From: Actinostola sp. cb2023
Lineage: Eukaryota > Cnidaria > Anthozoa > Actiniaria > Actinostolidae
Direction: 5' to 3'
Assembly: GCA_033675265.1 (NCBI GenBank)
Contig: JAUJYZ010001384.1
Span: forward strand, 21,001 to 85,000
Length of the DNA: 64,000 bases
In this document: piece after piece, positions 30,900 through 41,324 of the stretch
Numbering within the stretch: position 1 is the first letter of the stretch
Layout: the number at the start of each line of letters is the position of its first letter
Notes under the pieces: model-generated
Told to the model about the DNA's origin: nothing
Seen by the model: only the letters and a program-made list of their open reading frames with translations
The model's database searches: none
Made by a program: the position numbers and the translations under genes

Positions 30900-32304
30900 T
30901 CATGCTCATCACTATTAATTGGGTACCCTGTGCCGTGCTCATCACTATTAATTGGATACCCTGTGCCGTGCTCATCACTATTAATTGGGTACCCTGTGCC
31001 GTGCTCATCACTATTAATTGGGTACCCTGTGCCGTGCTCATCACTGTTAATTGGGTACCCTGTGCCGTGCTCATCACTGTTAATTGGGTACCCTGTGCCG
31101 TGCTCATCACTGTTAATTGGGTACCCTGTGCCGTGCTCATCACTATTAATTGGGTACCCTGTGCCGTGCTCATCACTATTAATTGGGTACCCTGTGCCGT
31201 GCTCATCACTATTAATTGGGTACCCTGTGCCGTGCTCATCACTATTAATTGGGTACCCTGTGCCGTGCTCATCACTATTAATTGGGTACCCTGTGCCGTG
31301 CTCATCACTATTAATTGGGTACCCAGTGCCGTGCTCATCACTATTAATTGGGTACCCTGTGCCGTGCTCATCACTATTAATTGGGTACCATATGCCGTGC
31401 TCATCACTATTAATTGGGTACCCTGTGCCGTGCTCATCACTATTAATTGGGTACCCTATGCCGTGCTCATCACTGTTAATTGGGTACCCTGTGCCGTGCT
31501 CATCACTGTTAATTGGGTACCCTGTGCCGTGCTCATCACTATTAATTGGGTACCCTGTGCCGTGCTCATCACTATTAATTGGGTACCCTGTGCCGTGCTC
31601 ATCACTGTTAATTGGGTACCCTGTGCCGTGCTCATCACTATTAATTGGGTACCCCTGTGCCGTGCTCATCACTATTAATTGGGTACCCTGTGCCGTGCTC
31701 ATCACTATTAATTGGGTACCTTGTGCCGTGCTCATCACTATTAATTGGGTACCCTGTGCCGGGCTCATCACTATTAATTGGGTACCCTATGCCGTGCTCA
31801 TCACTGTTAATTGGGTACCCTGTGCCGTGCTCATCACTGTTAATTGGGTACCCTGTGCCGTGCTCATCACTACTATTAATTGGGTACCCTGTGCCGTGCT
31901 CATCACTATTAATTGGGTACCCTGTGCCGTGCTCATCACTATTAATTGGGTACCCTGTGCCGTGCTCATCACTATTAATTGGGTACCCTGTGCCGTGCTC
32001 ATCACTATTAATTGGGTACCCTGTGCCGTGCTCATCACTATTAATTGGGTACCATGTGCCGTGCTCATCACTATTAATTGGGTACCCTGTGCCGTGCTCA
32101 TCACTATTAATCGGGTACCCTGTGCCGTGCTCATCACTATTAATTTGGTACCCTGTGCCGTGCTCATCACTATTGATTGGGTACCCTGTACCATGCTCAT
32201 CACTATTAATTGGGTACCCTGTGCCGTGTTCATCACTATTAATTTGGTACCCTGTGCCGTGCTCATCACTATTGATTGGGTACCCTGTGCCGTGCTCATC
32301 ACTA
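30900..32304. repeat. 33-bp minisatellite filling intron 4 up to the splice acceptor
   Basis: About 42 copies of a highly uniform unit (ATTAATTGGGTACCCTGTGC plus CGTGCTCATCACT), with A/G variation at one site. The last copy stops at CTCATCACTATT and passes directly into TCTTCTCTTCCAG, the Ig exon acceptor. Because 33 is divisible by three, the array is open in several frames on both strands. These frames are not genes. Confidence 0.95.
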
Positions 32305-32318
32305 TTCTTCTCTTCCAG

Positions 32319-32588
32319 GAAGGCGACATCTTCTCGTCAGTCCTCTACACCAAAACACAGCGATACTTGAGGTAAACGAGCCTGGCAAACTTCTGTGTTC
32401 GCTTCTCGGCAAGCCTATATCAATCACGTGGTCTAAGATTGAAATGGACAGCCTCCCACCGCGCATGATCCCCATGAAAGAGACGCTGGTCATACCTCAA
32501 GTGCGTATCGCGGACGAGGGAGTTTACCGATGTGAAGCGTACGATGGATCTTCTGTTGTTGAAGCGTTTGTTAATGTAACAGTTGAAT
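32319..32588 (+). CDS. Exon 5: Ig-like (I-set) domain
   Basis: A 270-nt phase 1-1 exon with L-L-C-S-L-L-G at the first conserved Cys, I-T-W-S-K for the core Trp, and D-E-G-V-Y-R-C for the second Cys. It ends N-V-T-V-E before the donor T/GTAAGT. It occupies the third module position, as in WFIKKN. The Ig fold is a structural or binding module, and no partner can be read from the sequence. Confidence 0.92.
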
Positions 32589-33183
32589 GTAAGTATAAAA
32601 GAGACGATGACAGCGAAGAAATCGCGGGCTCATGGTTTCTGTGTGGAACGAAACCTCGTTCCCAGGGCCCTTCATAGTGAGAAGAGAGGGCCCTGGGGAA
32701 GTGGTTGTGTGGAGCGTAATAGATCAAACACGACAAACAATGTTTCATCCGATATTAAAACACCGAGAAATGGGTTCAAAAAACGAGGTTTTTTCAGCCA
32801 AGTTCTCGGTGTTTGGATATCAGATGAAAACACTCTCTTCTCAAACCATTAATAATTCTTGGAGAAATTCAAAGATAAAGCTGACCAAATTTTATGCTAA
32901 TTAAGATCACATATGTAACCTCCTTCCAACGGTAGTGATGTCCTTTGTTTCAGTGTCCTCATGAGTTTGAGAAATTGTCTTCCCACAATCCTTTACGCGC
33001 ATAACCTACTCAGTTCTACTACGTTTGCACGGAGAGCATTGAAAACGATCGATAAAAATCTTCTAAAGGGTCAGACAATTCGTAGTCGTACTGATTTAGG
33101 TTCGCAAAGGATTACTGGGTAAAATATACAGCCGCCATCTTGTTTCTTCACAGTGTGGGATTTCCCTTTGTTTTCTCCTGCAG

Positions 33184-33399
33184 ACGACGCCGAAAAGATA
33201 GGCGATCTAGACTTCAGTAAGAGACCCAAAGCATCGTGCCTTCTACCTCGTCGCCAAGGTTACTGCAGTCAACATGAAGTGCGATGGTATTTTGATGTGC
33301 AGACACGAACATGTCAGCCCTTTGTGTACAGCGGTTGCGGCAGGAATGAAAACAACTTTAAGACAGCGAAACAGTGTCGAGCTGCCTGTAGTCATTGGG
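33184..33399 (+). CDS. Exon 6: Kunitz domain 1
   Basis: A 216-nt phase 1-1 exon with all six Kunitz cysteines: C-L-L-P-R-R-Q-G-Y-C, R-W-Y-F-D, C-Q-P-F-V-Y-S-G-C-G, N-N-F and C-R-A-A-C. By alignment to the BPTI loop, the P1 position after the second Cys is Ser, not Lys or Arg. Classical trypsin inhibition is therefore unlikely. An acidic linker (D-D-A-E-K...) precedes the domain. Confidence 0.93.
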
Positions 33400-33919
33400 G
33401 TGAGAATTCATATACATGTAAAATATCAGTATAAAAAAATGCCTCATACAAAAGTGTCGTTAGCTCGACCAGCTTTTACTTCCATATTTGGACATTTGTA
33501 CTTACCACATTTGGAATCCCTGTAAATATTTTCGCTTAAAAGTACGATTTTTATCGAAAAATCCATCCAAACTTACAGGAATTCGATCAAATGAATGTCA
33601 ACTGATCAGCCATTTTGTTTCACGGCCATAGGGGCCTGGAAAAGCGAAACAGGGTGACCAACCAACTCGTGCCCAGTCCCCTAAGGGTAAACGACACCGA
33701 TTTGTTGATATCTGCTGCCAGCTTGAACTACTACGGCATAGCTGGCCTTAATTCCATGATAGGCGAGGCAAGAACAGTGGTATTCGGGGGTCCCGAACTG
33801 AAGCCGGGGAGACAAGGCCGTACACAGCACAGGGGGCGAAAAAGATACCAAAAAGTACTGAGAACTGTACTATTTTTAGTGCTGTTTTAACGGCAGCACG
33901 TATTTAAAAATACGTACTG

Positions 33920-33963
33920 CAACCCCCCCCCCCCCGCCCCCCCCCCCCCCCCCCCCCCCCCCC
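33920..33963. repeat. Poly-C tract
   Basis: A run of about 40 C with a single G, in intron 6. Length is likely unstable. Confidence 0.9.
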
Positions 33964-34117
33964 GTTATGTACGGCCCTGGAGGAGGACACTGATAGACGA
34001 GGCAATACTCCTATATGTAGCTACGACAGAGTTCTATTTACACCTATTTCAAAACAGGTTGTCGACGTTAAATAGGGGATAGATATGAAAACGAGTTACA
34101 TATTTCGACAAAAAACA

Positions 34118-34230
34118 GGTCTTCGTGTAGCTGCTCAAAAGTCCTGGCCATTGTTCTATTGTTGTTCTATGTATTGATTTTACATGAAAAACAATAGCCA
34201 GGACAATTTGTGCAGCTACACGAAGACCTT
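34118..34230. mobile_element. Small inverted-repeat element
   Basis: AGGTCTTCGTGTAGCTGC at the left and GCAGCTACACGAAGACCT at the right enclose about 75 bp. Hairpin-forming MITE-like sequence in intron 6. Confidence 0.6.
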
Positions 34231-34474
34231 GCATGCTCACAAATCTGCCTGTGTTTACCTGTAATAATAAGGGTTTTTGAACGAGAGGAAATAACTCTGG
34301 TCCTCACGACTCATTCCCTCTCGGGAAACTAGAACACAGGTACCCCAAACACTATAAAACCTTGATATATTCTCGTAAAAAAGGATTAGCCTCAGAAGAA
34401 ATGGTTGGGCTCCCTGTGGTACTGGTTGCGTATGAAACTATAAATGTATGATATCATGTTATTGTTTTCTGTAG

Positions 34475-34642
34475 CTGGAGATATATGTAAACTGCCTAAG
34501 AGAGTCGGTCCGTGCGAGGCGCATATTCCAAGATGGTACTTTAATAAAGACAGCAACCAGTGCAAGAAATTTGTTTATGGCGGTTGTCGTGGTAACGCGA
34601 ACAGGTTTTCTTCAAAAATGTCATGTGAAGTCAGATGCAAAG
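34475..34642 (+). CDS. Exon 7: Kunitz domain 2
   Basis: A 168-nt phase 1-1 exon encoding a compact Kunitz domain: [29 protein letters not shown] and C-E-V-R-C. The inferred P1 residue is Glu, which is atypical for trypsin-like targets. It completes the WFIKKN-like series of modules. Confidence 0.94.
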
Positions 34643-34654
34643 GTATTTCAATTA

Positions 34655-34888
34655 TATGTACATTGCTTGCCCCGCTTGCCCCGCTTGCCCCGCTTGCCCC
34701 GCTTGCCCCGCTTGCCCCGCTTGCCCCGCTTTTGCCCCGCTTGCCCCGCTTGCCCCGCTTGCCCCGCTTGCCCCGCTTGCCCCGCTTGCCCCGCTTGCCC
34801 CGCTTGCCCCGCTTGCCCCGCTTGCCCCGCTTGCCCCGCTTGCCCCGCTTGCCCCGCTTGCCCCGCTTGCCCCGCTTGCCCCGCTTGA
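34655..34888. repeat. 9-bp minisatellite (CTTGCCCCG)n
   Basis: About 26 almost perfect copies make up nearly all of the 274-bp intron 7, leaving only the donor side and the acceptor (TTCTATATTCTTTAG). All six frames are open across it, which gives spurious long peptides. Confidence 0.95.
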
Positions 34889-34916
34889 TTTCATGTTGCG
34901 TTTCTATATTCTTTAG

Positions 34917-35129
34917 CACAGAAAGGTCTCATGTCTCCGTGTATAAAACTGTACATGGACGCGGTAAAGAGTCACAGAAGAGGATTGTTTAGGCCGCGAT
35001 GTACCGCAGATGGACGCTTTCAGAAGACACAGTGTCATGACTCAGTTTGTTTTTGCATGGATGAACATGGAATAGAGATGCACGGTACACGGGTACCGAA
35101 CGGACAGTTCATTAACTGCACTACAAGAG
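34917..35129 (+). CDS. Exon 8: thyroglobulin type-1 domain 1 (TY1)
   Basis: A 213-nt phase 1-1 exon with [29 protein letters not shown] and G-T-R ending in N-C. All six cysteines are present. This is the A subtype: four residues between C3 and C4, a non-Trp residue in C-x-C-V, and a long loop before C6. Type-1 domains often inhibit cysteine cathepsins, but no target is implied here. Confidence 0.95.
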
Positions 35130-35366
35130 GTATGACGTTGTTATATGGGGAGATAAACAGGGGCGGATCCAGAGATTTTTTCAGGGGGGGGTGGGGGGGG
35201 GGGGGGGGACGTTGAGGCTGGACATTGGTTTCAGCCAAATTTTATGTAAATATTTTTTTTTGGCAAAAAGGTATTCGAATTTCCAAAAGGGGGGGGGGGG
35301 GAAGGGGGGGGGGCGTGCACCTCCTTCGTCCCACCCTAAATTCGCCAATGATGTATACTACTATAA

Positions 35367-35762
35367 GCCACTTTAGAAACGAGTATAGGACTGGGAACGA
35401 GTTTTGAGAATTAATCTAATTAAGAAATGAACCCCATCACAAGAAAGAGCTTATCACAATTAGCATTATTACAAAGTTTCAAAAGGTTTTGTTCGATATT
35501 GAACGAGTAACAGCTTTCCAAAAATCGCAAAAATTGCAAAGAAATGTATGTTTAGTAGGGACGCTTGTCCCGAGTAACCATACATTTCTTTGTAATTTTT
35601 GCAGTTTTTAAATGTCTGCAGTTCAGTTGCTGCTTCTCCAAACCCTATCAAACTCCTAAAACTTACTAATTCTGATATGCTCTTTCTTGTGATAGGGTTC
35701 ATTTTTTAATTAGATTAATTCTTAAAACTCATTCCCAGTCCTCCACTCGTTTCTAAAGTGGC
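35367..35762. mobile_element. 396-bp MITE with TAA target duplication
   Basis: GCCACTTTAGAAACGAGT and ACTCGTTTCTAAAGTGGC form the ends, with inverted arms of about 90 bp, flanked by TAA on both sides (35364-35366 and 35763-35765). A 3-bp TWA duplication is typical of PIF/Harbinger MITEs. It lies in intron 8. Confidence 0.8.
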
Positions 35763-35894
35763 TAATTGTTATATTCCTTATATTACTAGTGGTGCCATCA
35801 TGTCAGCATTATCATTATCATCAACTCTATCAATTTCATAATCATTATCTTAGTCGTCGTCATCAGTGTCCATTACCATTATTATCATCATCAT

Positions 35895-36240
35895 CATCAT
35901 ACGATTGCAGCGTACATTGTCCATCTCTGTAATTGTTGTGACCAAGCTTATTGCAGTACAATGTGATCCTACTACTGCAATATTGCTGGTAATATGATTG
36001 CAGCGTGTGTCCATCTCTGTAATTGTTGTGACCAAGCTTATTGAAGTACAATGTGATCCTACTTCTGCAACATTGTGCGCAAAAAATATACAATCATTGC
36101 GCGCAATAAATAGAGGTGGACATGCTGAATTCGTGCTCGATCTTGCTGGCAATATTGTTGCCGGCAGCATGTGTCCACCAAGGTTGTTGAGGTACAATGC
36201 GATCCTACTTCTGCACCATTGCGCGCAGCAAATAACAGAT
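35895..36240. repeat. Degenerate ~100-bp tandem repeat in intron 8
   Basis: Three to four diverged copies containing TGTCCATCTCTGTAATTGTT, GACCAAGCTTATTG.AGTACA and ATGTGATCCTACT.CTGCA. Confidence 0.65.
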
Positions 36241-36318
36241 GGACCCACGCTGAAATCGCGCAGTGCATGGCACCGTGCGTCTGTACCTTTCAAACGAAGA
36301 TGATTGCGTTTTTCGTAG

Positions 36319-36516
36319 TGCATCGGTGTCTTACTCTGAGAAAGAACATCAAAGACAACCACTTCTCGGGTCAACACGCCCCCCAGTGCAAACAAGATGG
36401 CACCTACGAAAACGTCCAGTGCAGTCCTCTTACTGGTCAGTGTTGGTGTGTAGACACCGCTGGCTACGAGATGATAGGAACGCGGACTCGTACTCCTTTA
36501 ACGTGTCCTACTCTGG
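36319..36516 (+). CDS. Exon 9: thyroglobulin type-1 domain 2 (TY2)
   Basis: A 198-nt phase 1-1 exon: H-R-C-L-T-L, A-P-Q-C-K-Q-D-G-T-Y, Q-C-S-P-L-T-G-Q-C-W-C-V-D and I-G-T-R-T-R ending in T-C-P-T-L. B subtype (six residues between C3 and C4, C-W-C-V, short final loop). Its 3' end and donor (CTCTGG/GTAGGT) are tandemly copied downstream. Confidence 0.92.
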
Positions 36517-37340
36517 GTAGGTAAACTATATTGATAAATGTAGATATATTGTTGGTACAATGTAATTATTATTGGTTGTAAACCGCTAACTCGTACTCCT
36601 TTAACGTGCCCTACTCTGGGTAGGTAAACTATATTGATAAATACAGATATATTGTTGGTACAATGTAATTATTATTGGTTGTAAACCGCTAACTCCTTTA
36701 ACGTGCCCTACTCTGGGTAGGTAAACTATATTGATAAATGTAGATATATTGTTGGTACAATGTAATTATTATTGGTTGTAAACCGCTAACTCGTACTCCT
36801 TTAACGTGCCCTACTCTGGGTAGGTGAACTATATTGATAAATGTAGATATATATTGTTGGTACAATGTAATTATTATTGGTTGTAAACCGCTAACTACGA
36901 GATGATAGGAACGCGGACTCGTACTGCTTTAACGTGCCCTACTCTGGGTAGGTAAACTATATTGATAAATGTAGATATATTGTTGGTACAATGTAATTAT
37001 TATTGGTTGTAAACCGCTAACTCGTACTCCTTTAACGTGCCCTACTCTGGGTAGGTAAACTATATTGATAAATGTAGATATATTGTTGGTACAATGTAAT
37101 TATTATTGGTTGTAAACCGCTAACTCGTACTCCTTTAACGTGCCCTACTCTGGGTAGGTAAACTATATTGATAAATGTAGATATATTGTTGGTACAATAT
37201 GTAATTATTATTGGTTGTAAACCGCTAACTCGTACTCCTTTAACGTGCCCTACTCTGGGTAGGTAAACTATATTGATAAATGTAGATATATTGTTGGTAC
37301 AATATAATTATTATTGGTTGTAAACCACTAACTCGCCTAG
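36517..37340. repeat. ~106-bp tandem repeat containing copies of the TY2 exon end and donor
   Basis: Seven extra copies of a unit made of the last ~25 bases of the TY2 exon (ACTCCTTTAACGTG.CCTACT), the donor CTGGGTAGGTAAAC and about 75 bases of intron (TATATTGTTGGTACAATGTA). Copy 4 (~36890-36945) includes more of the exon (GAGATGATAGGAACGCGGAC). Decoy donors lie near 36617, 36717, 36827, 36946, 37055, 37155 and 37258. Confidence 0.92.
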
Positions 37341-37479
37341 ATTAGCTGTGATGTTATTTGCGGGTTAGTTGGAAATTTATTATTGTTTCATTTTTTTGTA
37401 ACTTATTCTTGAATAAACTTAAACTTAACTATGTAGCCATGGCAAAGCCATGTCGAAAATCGTCGCAGGTTGAGTTACG

Positions 37480-37715
37480 CGATCAAACGCCGTACGAAAC
37501 GTACGTACGTAAATATGCAATTCCATATTTGCGCAAATTTAGCGTAATGAACTGTAGCATAACGTAACATAATACACCGAAAAGTTAGAAAAGTTACGCA
37601 AGGTAAAATTGCATAACGTAACATAAAGTTACGTAAGCGATACGGAAATGTTACGTAAGCGTTACTTAAATGTTACGTAAGTGCAACGTAAGTGTTACGT
37701 AACGTAGAATAATAA
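37480..37715. repeat. Degenerate TTACGTAA-rich repeat in intron 9
   Basis: Many overlapping palindromic TTACGTAA and TACGTA motifs with 10-20 base spacing. No clean unit could be defined. Confidence 0.6.
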
Positions 37716-37779
37716 AGCGTTTTTTTAAATTTGAAGAAAGTTTAAAACGATTTTTATTTGTAATATATGCATCCCACAG

Positions 37780-37998
37780 ATGCCGAATTGACCCACTGCC
37801 AACGTAACTACATCCAGACTTATAAATCTCCTCGCCCCGGTGACTTCGTCACCCAATGTACAGACGATGGACGGTACCGTGCAGTTCAGTGTCTTGGCAA
37901 TAACTCAACGTGCTCGTGCGTTGACCGAGAGACTGGTGAAGAGCAAAGTGGTACAGATATGAGCATTACTGTTGGCAAGCCCCAGTGTCAATCATCAG
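37780..37998 (+). CDS. Exon 10: thyroglobulin type-1 domain 3 (TY3)
   Basis: A 219-nt phase 1-1 exon: T-H-C-Q-R-N-Y, T-Q-C-T-D-D-G-R-Y, Q-C-L-G-N-N-S-T-C-S-C-V-D and V-G-K-P-Q-C. All six cysteines are present. A subtype by its long final loop and non-Trp C-S-C-V, though with six residues between C3 and C4. Confidence 0.93.
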
Positions 37999-38054
37999 GT
38001 AATTACACAGGGAACCCAAATAGTTATTAGGACGACGCTGGGGGGTAGGAAGGG

Positions 38055-38145
38055 GTACAATGGTACAGAGATCAGCATTACTGTTGGCAAGCCCCAGTGT
38101 CAATCATCAGGTAATTACACAGGGAACCCAAATAGTGCTTAGAAT
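38055..38145. repeat. Duplicate of the TY3 exon 3' end with its donor
   Basis: GGTACAGAGATCAGCATTAC through CAGTGTCAATCATCAGGTAA repeats the last ~55 bases of exon 10 plus about 35 bases of intron, ~83 bp downstream, with few differences. It is a second, decoy-like exon tail. Confidence 0.9.
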
Positions 38146-38208
38146 GACGCTGGGGGGTAGGGAGGGGGAGCAGCTGCTTTTTAATGGATGAAGTCATTTG
38201 TATTGTAG

Positions 38209-38412
38209 ATGGTTTAACGATTTGTCAGCGAATGCATCAAGAGGCGATCAAACATCCCGAGATGTCACAGTTCATCCCACAATGCACTGCGGACGGTCGA
38301 TTCGAGCACGTGCAATGCGACCCTGACTCCAAAGCGTGTTGGTGTGTGGACAAACGAGGCATGGAGATGGTGGGTTCGAAGGTGCAGGGGAACATCATAT
38401 GTCCTGATATAG
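38209..38412 (+). CDS. Exon 11: thyroglobulin type-1 domain 4 (TY4)
   Basis: A 204-nt phase 1-1 exon: [29 protein letters not shown] and M-V-G-S-K ending in I-C-P-D-I. B subtype, six cysteines. Confidence 0.95.
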
Positions 38413-39077
38413 GTACGGTAGGGGGACTGCTCATGAAGTACGTAGGGGGGTGGGAGGGGGGGGTGTGGGATGGAACGTAGCGTAGAGGTAGGATCGAAGA
38501 GACAGGGCTAAATATGTACCCTAACAGAGAAGTACGGTGAGGTAATCCACTGCGACTTAGGGACTTCTCATCAAGTACGTAGGGGAGGGGGGGGGGGGGA
38601 GTAGTAACGTAGAGGTTGGAAGAGAGTGCTGATCATGAATGTGACCTAATATTGAAGGTATACGTACGGTGAGGAGGTCAGGAATTGTAAATATACGGGG
38701 CTATTCATTGCAGGGATAGCAAGGGTGTGGTATTTTGAAATATAGAACATGTTTATTCATATGGATGTCACTAGAATGGATGTGAATCGAAAGTGAAATA
38801 TTCCGATGTTAACGATTCTGATTTCTTTTTTTTTCCTTTTTTTTTCGTTGTTGTTTTTTCGTTTTCTTTTGATTTCGTTTTGTTTCTTTTTTTGCGGGTG
38901 TTTTTTTTTTTGACTCCATTCTTTGGCTCTCACCAAGTCGTAACACTCCATACGTTTCTAAGTTCTATCCATCTTACGATTATTTTGCTGGGGAAACCAA
39001 GCATCATAGTACTATTTCTGCATTGTATCAGGAGCCCATTGGTAATTATTGTGTATAACATCCGTTTTTATTTCCAG
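38413..39077. other. Intron 11
   Basis: Contains two degenerate copies of a G-rich segment (ACGTAGGGGxGGGAGG at about 38440 and 38576) and a T-rich stretch (38820-38925). No exon recognised. Confidence 0.6.
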
Positions 39078-39293
39078 ACTCGAGACTGTCTCCCTGTCAA
39101 CGTAGATACCAACACGCCATGAAGAGATTGTCCTACAAGATTAACCATCATGCACCGCGCTGCAAGCCTGATGGCAGCTATGATGCAGTTCAGTGTCATG
39201 GTCGAGCGTGTCACTGTGTGGACGACAAAGGAGTCGAGATACCTCATACTAGAGTGTATTCCGTAGCAAAGACGCCTAACTGTACCCATCCAG
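39078..39293 (+). CDS. Exon 12: thyroglobulin type-1 domain 5 (TY5)
   Basis: A 216-nt phase 1-1 exon: S-P-C-Q-R-R-Y, P-R-C-K-P-D-G-S-Y, Q-C-H-G-R-A-C-H-C-V-D and H-T-R ending in P-N-C. A subtype, six cysteines. Confidence 0.95.
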
Positions 39294-39945
39294 GTAACCA
39301 TGGGAACTCAACTATGTAACCATAGTAACTCAACCAGCTATATAACCATGGTAACTCAGCTATGTAACCATGGACACTCAACTATGTAGCCATAGTAACT
39401 CAACTATGTAACCATGGTGACCCAACTATGTAACCATGGTGACCCAACTATGTAACCATGGTGACCCAACTATGTAACCATGGAGACCCAACTATGTAAC
39501 CATGGACACTCAACTATGTAGCCATAGTAACTCAACTATGTAGCCATGGTGACCCAACTATGTAACCATGGTGACCCAACTATGTAACCATGGTGACCCG
39601 ACTATGTAACCATGGTGACCCGACGATGTAACCATGGTGACCCGACTATGTAACCATGGTGACCCGACTATGTAACCATGGTGACCCGACTATGTAACCA
39701 TGGTGACCCGACTATGTAGCCATGGTGACCCAACTATGTAGCCATGGTGACCCAACTATGTAACCATGGTGACCCAACTATGTAACCATGGTGACCCAAC
39801 TATGTAACCATGGTGACCCAACTATGTAACCATGGTGACCCAACTATGTAACCATGGTGACCCAACTATGTAACCATGGTGACCCAACTATGTAACCATT
39901 GTAACCCAACTATATAACCATAGTAACAGGGGGTAGCCAAGGTAC
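39294..39945. repeat. 21-bp minisatellite (CTATGTAACCATGGTGACCCAA)
   Basis: About 30 copies fill most of intron 12, starting at the TY5 donor itself (CAG/GTAACCATGG). The donor's GTAACCATGG is thus the first repeat core. Every unit contains a GTAACC potential donor. Confidence 0.93.
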
Positions 39946-40194
39946 CAGGAAACTATAGTTAGTCTGTCTCGGGTGCCCATAGTAACACCCAGGTAACTAT
40001 AGCGACTTAACTATGTAACCATGGCAACATAATATACCAGGAAACCATTATCATCATTACCAGGTATTCATGGTAATTAGAATCAAAAGTAACCATAGCA
40101 ACAGTACAATGTGTCCTTAGCAACATCACTAAGTAACCATAGCAACAGCATATCAGAGAAATGGTACTTGAGATAGTTCTGTATTTATTACCAG

Positions 40195-40392
40195 ATGCTA
40201 ACCTATCACCGTGTGAGAGAGCACGACGCGTTGCCATGACGTCTAGCAAGTCTGTACCGCGCTGCAAACCAGACGGCAGTTGGCAGACCATTCAATGTCA
40301 GCACACTACTAGAGAATGCTGGTGCTTGGGTGAAAGCGCTAAAGAGATCGTAGGAACACGAACCAAGGGATCTCTTACTTGCAGCCATGGAG
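40195..40392 (+). CDS. Exon 13: thyroglobulin type-1 domain 6 (TY6)
   Basis: A 198-nt phase 1-1 exon: S-P-C-E-R-A-R, P-R-C-K-P-D-G-S-W, Q-C-Q-H-T-T-R-E-C-W-C-L and V-G-T-R-T-K ending in L-T-C. B subtype with six cysteines, but C-W-C-L-G replaces C-W-C-V-D and the C1-C2 loop is short. Its end and donor are copied three times downstream. Confidence 0.93.
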
Positions 40393-40436
40393 GTAATGTA
40401 TACAGTAAAAATATATGTAGGTAGGTGCGCGTTTTT

Positions 40437-40762
40437 TTGGGTGATAGTGTTAAAGAGATCGTAGGAACACGAACCAAGGGATCTCTTACTTGCAGCCATG
40501 GAGGTAATGTATACAATAGAAAGATATGTAGGTAGGTGCGCGTTTTTTTGGGTGATAGTGTTAAAGAGATCGTAGGAACACGAACCAAGGGATCTCTTAC
40601 TTGCAGCCATGGAGGTAATGTATACAATAGAAATATATGTAGGTAGGTGCGCGTCTTTTTGGGTGATAGCGCTAAAGAGATCGTAGGAACACGAACCAAG
40701 GGATCTCTTACTTGCAGCGATGGAGGTAATGTATACAGTAGAAAGATATGTAGGTAGGTGCG
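40437..40762. repeat. ~120-bp tandem repeat containing copies of the TY6 exon end and donor
   Basis: Three further copies of TTAAAGAGATCGTAGGAACA...TGCAGCCATGGAGGTAATGT plus GATATGTAGGTAGGTGCGCG follow exon 13. Each preserves about 75 bases of exon and the GGAG/GTAATG donor. None has an upstream acceptor or the first half of the domain. Confidence 0.93.
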
Positions 40763-41102
40763 CGTTGTTTTGACGGGATACCTGCATGTGGTAGAGCGCG
40801 CGCAATGTTTGACTCTTTGGCTGATCAGATCGCCGCCGATTTCTCACGGAGTCGTCTACGGAATTGCCTACGGTAGCGCCTACAGAACGCCTACGGAATC
40901 GCCCGCTACGAATTCTACTTTGGAATTGCCTACAATCGTTTTGTACATCACATGAATACTTGTTGAAAAGACGGCGCGCAGACGAATACATATCTCAGTT
41001 CGTACATAAAGTCTATTTCCTAATCTCGAACCCAGACTCCTCTCGCTCTTTCAAAACCGAGAGAGGGATCTGGGTTCTAGATTACCTATTTTTCTTCAAC
41101 AG

Positions 41103-41309
41103 ACACCAAGGGTCAGTGTTGGACAGAGTACGTAAGCGCGTTACGGTCGTCAAGGAGATCGAGGCGGTTACCATGGTGCAGGAAGGACGGCTCGTATAAC
41201 CCCATGCAGTGCCATGGATCGTTCTGCTATTGTGTCATGGCGAATGGGGCAGAGATCTCTGGGAGTAAACTTAGTATTGCCGCAGGAAGACCAAACTGTC
41301 ATTCTTCAG
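41103..41309 (+). CDS. Exon 14: thyroglobulin type-1 domain 7 (TY7)
   Basis: A 207-nt phase 1-1 exon between TTCTTCAACAG and CAG/GTATCG. It reads G-Q-C-W-T-E-Y, P-W-C-R-K-D-G-S-Y, Q-C-H-G-S-F-C-Y-C-V and I-S-G-S-K ending in R-P-N-C. A subtype, six cysteines. A basic S-S-R-R-S-R-R stretch in the first loop is a possible furin-like site. It has no Met or alternative start, so it is invisible to simple ORF calling. Confidence 0.92.
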
Positions 41310-41324
41310 GTATCGCTTTAAGCC

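Noticed and set aside
30842..32375. Long overlapping open frames on both strands across the 33-bp array
   Set aside because: A stop-free 33-bp unit is divisible by three. Multiple frames are open at once and the sequence ends at a splice acceptor.
33615..33890. 91-codon plus-strand frame between the two Kunitz exons
   Set aside because: No recognisable domain, no cysteine pattern and no acceptor/donor pair in the right phase. Treated as intron.
39294..39945. Possible CRISPR-like regular array
   Set aside because: The repeats are head-to-tail without unique spacers, and the genome is eukaryotic. The other arrays in the window are likewise simple minisatellites.
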